DNA of 64,000 bases, from assembly GCF_011006175.1 (NCBI RefSeq), contig NZ_CP048795.1, forward strand, positions 62,001 through 126,000, written 5' to 3'. A program made the translations under genes and the position numbers. Position 1 is the stretch's first letter; each line of letters starts with the position of its first letter. The notes under the pieces were generated by a model. It was given only the letters and a program-made list of their open reading frames with translations, was not told the DNA's origin and made no database searches. Source of the stretch: Hydrogenobacter sp. T-8. Lineage in GTDB: Bacteria; Aquificota; Aquificia; Aquificales; Aquificaceae. Shown here in pieces: positions 61,657 to 64,000 of this stretch.

Positions 61657-63129
61657 ATGAGTATCCGCATTTATAACACCCTTACTGGTAAGGTTGAGGA
61701 GTTTGTTCCAATAGACCCGCCAAAGGTTTCCATATATACCTGTGGTGTGACGGTTTATGATGACTCTCATGTGGGGCATGGGAGGAGTCTTATAGTCTTT
61801 GATGTTCTTAGACGTTTTCTTGAGCATATGGGATATAGGGTAAGGTTTGTGAGAAACTTTACCGATGTGGATGACAAGATAATAAACAGGGCTCTTCAAG
61901 AATGCACGGACTTTATGACTATTGCCAACAGATACATTGCAAGCTACTACAGGGATATGGAAAACATAAGGGTTAAGCCTGCGGATGTGGAGCCAAGGGT
62001 AACGGAGCATATAAAGGAGATTATTGAGGTTATACAGGGTCTTATTCAAAAGGGTTATGCCTACGAGTCGGGTGGTGATGTTTACTTTTCTGTTTCTGCC
62101 TTTCCTGAGTATGGGAAACTTTCAAAGAGGAATATAGAGGAGCTTGAGGCTGGTGCAAGGGTAGAGCCATCGGAGAAAAAGAGAAATCCTCTTGACTTTG
62201 CTCTTTGGAAGTCCGCAAAGGCTGGCGAGCCTGCTTGGGATTCTCCCTGGGGACACGGGAGACCGGGTTGGCACACGGAGTGTGTTGCTATGATTTTTAA
62301 GCATCTTGGTGAGACTATAGATATTCATGGTGGGGGTCTTGACCTCGTTTTCCCTCATCACGAAAATGAGATAGCTCAGGCGGAGGCACTCACTGGCAAG
62401 CCTTTTGCTCGCTATTGGGTTCACAACGGGCTGGTGACGGTGGGTGGTCAAAAGATGTCTAAATCTCTTGGCAACTACATAACCCTAAAGGAGGTCTACT
62501 CTAAATATCATCCTGATATCCTTAGGCTCTTGGTGCTATTTACTCACTACAGAAGCCCTCTGGACTTTTCTTGGGAGAAGATGGAGGAGACAAAGAGAGC
62601 TTATGAGAGGCTCATAGACGCTCTTGAGGGTCTTGAACTTTTAAAGAAGCTACCCACTTACGAGGAGCGTGGCACTCATCCTCTCTTTGAAAAGGTCAAG
62701 GAAGCGGAAGAGGAGTTCTTTAGGGCTTTGAGCGATGACTTTAATACTCCTCAAGCTCTTGCGGTGGTCTATGGTCTTGTCTCTGAGCTAAACAAGGTGA
62801 GAAACAAAGCCTTTTCTGAAGGTAGAATATCTCTGCAGGAGCTACAGGCTTATGAGTTTGCGGTCAACTCTCTTATAAAGAACCTAAGGGGTGTTTTTGG
62901 ACTTCTTGAGGACTACAAGCCAGAGTGTGAGGTGGAAAGGGTGGTCCAAAGGGAGTTGGAGGCGGGGCAGGTTTTGGACGAAGGACTTTTAAACCTTTTG
63001 GTAGAGGTCAGAAGCGTAGCAAGAAAGGAAAAGCTCTATCACATTTCAGACCTCATAAGGGACAGGTTAAAGGAGCTTGGCATAGTTCTTGAGGACACGC
63101 CTGCGGGGACAAGATGGAAAAGGCAATAG
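61657..63129 (+). CDS. cysS: Cysteinyl-tRNA synthetase
   Basis: A 490-residue class I synthetase charging tRNA-Cys. Motifs: [20 protein letters not shown] with the zinc Cys and HVGH (HIGH), [18 protein letters not shown] and [20 protein letters not shown] for zinc/substrate, and [17 protein letters not shown] (KMSKS). The C-terminal helical and anticodon-binding part (about 310-490) is complete. Its 3' end overlaps folD by 16 bases. Confidence 0.96.
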   Translation: MSIRIYNTLTGKVEEFVPIDPPKVSIYTCGVTVYDDSHVGHGRSLIVFDVLRRFLEHMGYRVRFVRNFTDVDDKIINRALQECTDFMTIANRYIASYYRDMENIRVKPADVEPRVTEHIKEIIEVIQGLIQKGYAYESGGDVYFSVSAFPEYGKLSKRNIEELEAGARVEPSEKKRNPLDFALWKSAKAGEPAWDSPWGHGRPGWHTECVAMIFKHLGETIDIHGGGLDLVFPHHENEIAQAEALTGKPFARYWVHNGLVTVGGQKMSKSLGNYITLKEVYSKYHPDILRLLVLFTHYRSPLDFSWEKMEETKRAYERLIDALEGLELLKKLPTYEERGTHPLFEKVKEAEEEFFRALSDDFNTPQALAVVYGLVSELNKVRNKAFSEGRISLQELQAYEFAVNSLIKNLRGVFGLLEDYKPECEVERVVQRELEAGQVLDEGLLNLLVEVRSVARKEKLYHISDLIRDRLKELGIVLEDTPAGTRWKRQ

Positions 63130-63998
63130 GCACATACCTTTTGCTTGACGGAAAAAGTCTATCAGAAAAGATAAGGGCGGATATACGCAGAGAGGTGGAA
63201 GCCTTTGTCTCAAGGGATCTAAGACCCCCTACCCTTGCGGTGGTGCTTGTGGGTGATGACCCTGCCAGCAAGGTCTATGTGGGAAACAAGAAAAAAGCCT
63301 GCGAAAAGGTAGGCATAAGGTCCATATCCTATGAACTTCCAGAGAACACCACTACCGAAGAACTGCTTGAGCTTATAGCCCAGCTAAATGCAGAGGATGA
63401 GGTGGATGGTATTCTTGTCCAACTTCCTCTACCACCTCACATAAACCAGCAAGAAGTTATCCTTGCCATAAGCCCCAAAAAGGATGTGGATGGTTTCCAC
63501 CCCGAGAATATGGGAAGGCTTGTGGCGCGTATAGAGGATGGCTTTATTCCTTGCACTCCTCTTGGTATAGACCTGCTCCTTAGGCACTACAACATAGAGG
63601 TAAAGGGGAAGGATGTGGTTATTGTGGGTGCGGGTTTTATTGTGGGGAGACCTCTTAGTCTTTTGATGCTATGGCGGGATGCGACCATAAGCGTGTGTCA
63701 TATACACACAAAAGACATAAGCAAATACACAAGGCAGGCGGACATACTTATCTCTGCCACAGGCGTGCCACACCTTATAAAGGCTCATATGGTAAAGGAA
63801 GGTGCGGTGGTGGTGGATGTGGGTATATCACGGGTAGGAGACAAGATAGTGGGTGATGTGGACTTTGAGGAGGTAAAAGAAAAGGTCTATGCCATAACAC
63901 CCGTGCCAGGGGGTGTGGGTCCTATGACCGTTAGTGCCCTGCTTTTGAATACCCTAAAGGCTTACAAGAGAAAGCTACAACCCAAGCCTATTCCATAG
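63114..63998 (+). CDS. folD: Methylenetetrahydrofolate dehydrogenase/cyclohydrolase
   Basis: A 294-residue FolD interconverting 5,10-methylene- and 10-formyl-tetrahydrofolate. [20 protein letters not shown] is the signature containing the catalytic Tyr/Lys region, [20 protein letters not shown] the second, and [20 protein letters not shown] the NADP-binding turn (GRS-V-G variants). The C-terminal [20 protein letters not shown] is standard. It overlaps cysS and ends just before the window edge, complete. Confidence 0.96.
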   Translation: MEKAIGTYLLLDGKSLSEKIRADIRREVEAFVSRDLRPPTLAVVLVGDDPASKVYVGNKKKACEKVGIRSISYELPENTTTEELLELIAQLNAEDEVDGILVQLPLPPHINQQEVILAISPKKDVDGFHPENMGRLVARIEDGFIPCTPLGIDLLLRHYNIEVKGKDVVIVGAGFIVGRPLSLLMLWRDATISVCHIHTKDISKYTRQADILISATGVPHLIKAHMVKEGAVVVDVGISRVGDKIVGDVDFEEVKEKVYAITPVPGGVGPMTVSALLLNTLKAYKRKLQPKPIP

Positions 63999-64000
63999 GC

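Overview
The window looks like a chromosome segment of a thermophilic, hydrogen-oxidising bacterium of the Aquificales (Hydrogenobacter/Thermocrinis type). This is an inference from several traits: an archaeal-type ATP-dependent DNA ligase beside NAD kinase, a short archaeal-type glucan phosphorylase, pyruvoyl AdoMet decarboxylase, cas-less CRISPR arrays, dense gene packing with ATGA overlaps, and assimilatory nitrate genes placed under sigma-54. No rRNA or species marker is present, so the genus is not proven.

Layout. 1-10,241: the structural half of a contractile-tailed (P2/Mu-like) prophage, cut by the left window edge. It carries a scaffold-like protein, N4-gp56-type capsid, connectors, tail sheath, tail tube, E/E' chaperones with a -1 slippery site, tape measure, U, X, D, V and a PAAR spike tip that looks frameshifted. 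Baseplate wedge and fibre genes are not seen. A small antisense membrane-protein gene sits inside the tail operon and has a close paralogue at 12,595. 10,242-10,540: a non-coding, repeat-rich stretch with a piece resembling the CRISPR leaders. 10,532-20,976: host genes (metG, endonuclease V, glycerophosphodiesterase, a K+ channel broken by an in-frame amber, mnmG, a fused MNT-HEPN protein, cutA, a CDF exporter) around CRISPR array 1 (10 repeats). 21,071-25,315: the sigma-54-driven glnB-glnA-amt-porin nitrogen operon. 25,330-38,113: arsB and then a divergent nitrate assimilation locus. Leftward run two PII proteins, hemerythrin, nrtABD, nasA, hemD and cobA; rightward run a NirB/NirA fusion and a glutamine amidotransferase. 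Both directions carry -24/-12 promoters. 38,102-49,696: housekeeping and carbon genes (AdoMet decarboxylase with an overlapping upstream ORF, rsmD, coaD, a GcvH-like protein, aldolase, two transporters, glucan phosphorylase, double ferritin-like protein, gmhA, nadK, ATPase, ligase). 49,697-56,237: tRNA-Met, then a self-contained signalling block (binding lipoprotein, histidine kinase, NtrC-type regulator) followed by a sigma-54 promoter, a Tat-exported DsrE-like protein and a porin. 56,348-63,998: ppx, tRNA-Ser, nfeD, hisIE, scpA, accD, a small membrane protein, mini-CRISPR array 2, cysS and folD.

How the parts fit. Nitrate is imported by NrtABD, reduced by NasA and then by the siroheme nitrite reductase, whose cofactor needs HemD and CobA, which are in the same operon. 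Ammonium is imported by Amt and fixed by GlnA under PII control. All three nitrogen transcripts share -24/-12 promoters and AT-rich upstream sites with TTTTGTAAA-like words.

Best candidates for something new: (a) the CRISPR neighbourhoods, where two cas-less arrays with different repeats share one leader block, each has a tiny basic membrane protein at its trailer end, and one leader holds a ribbon-helix-helix gene that is deleted in the other; the close paralogue of one membrane protein sits antisense in the phage tail operon; and (b) the lipoprotein/kinase/sigma-54 circuit driving a Tat-DsrE protein and porin. Functions for both are inference only.
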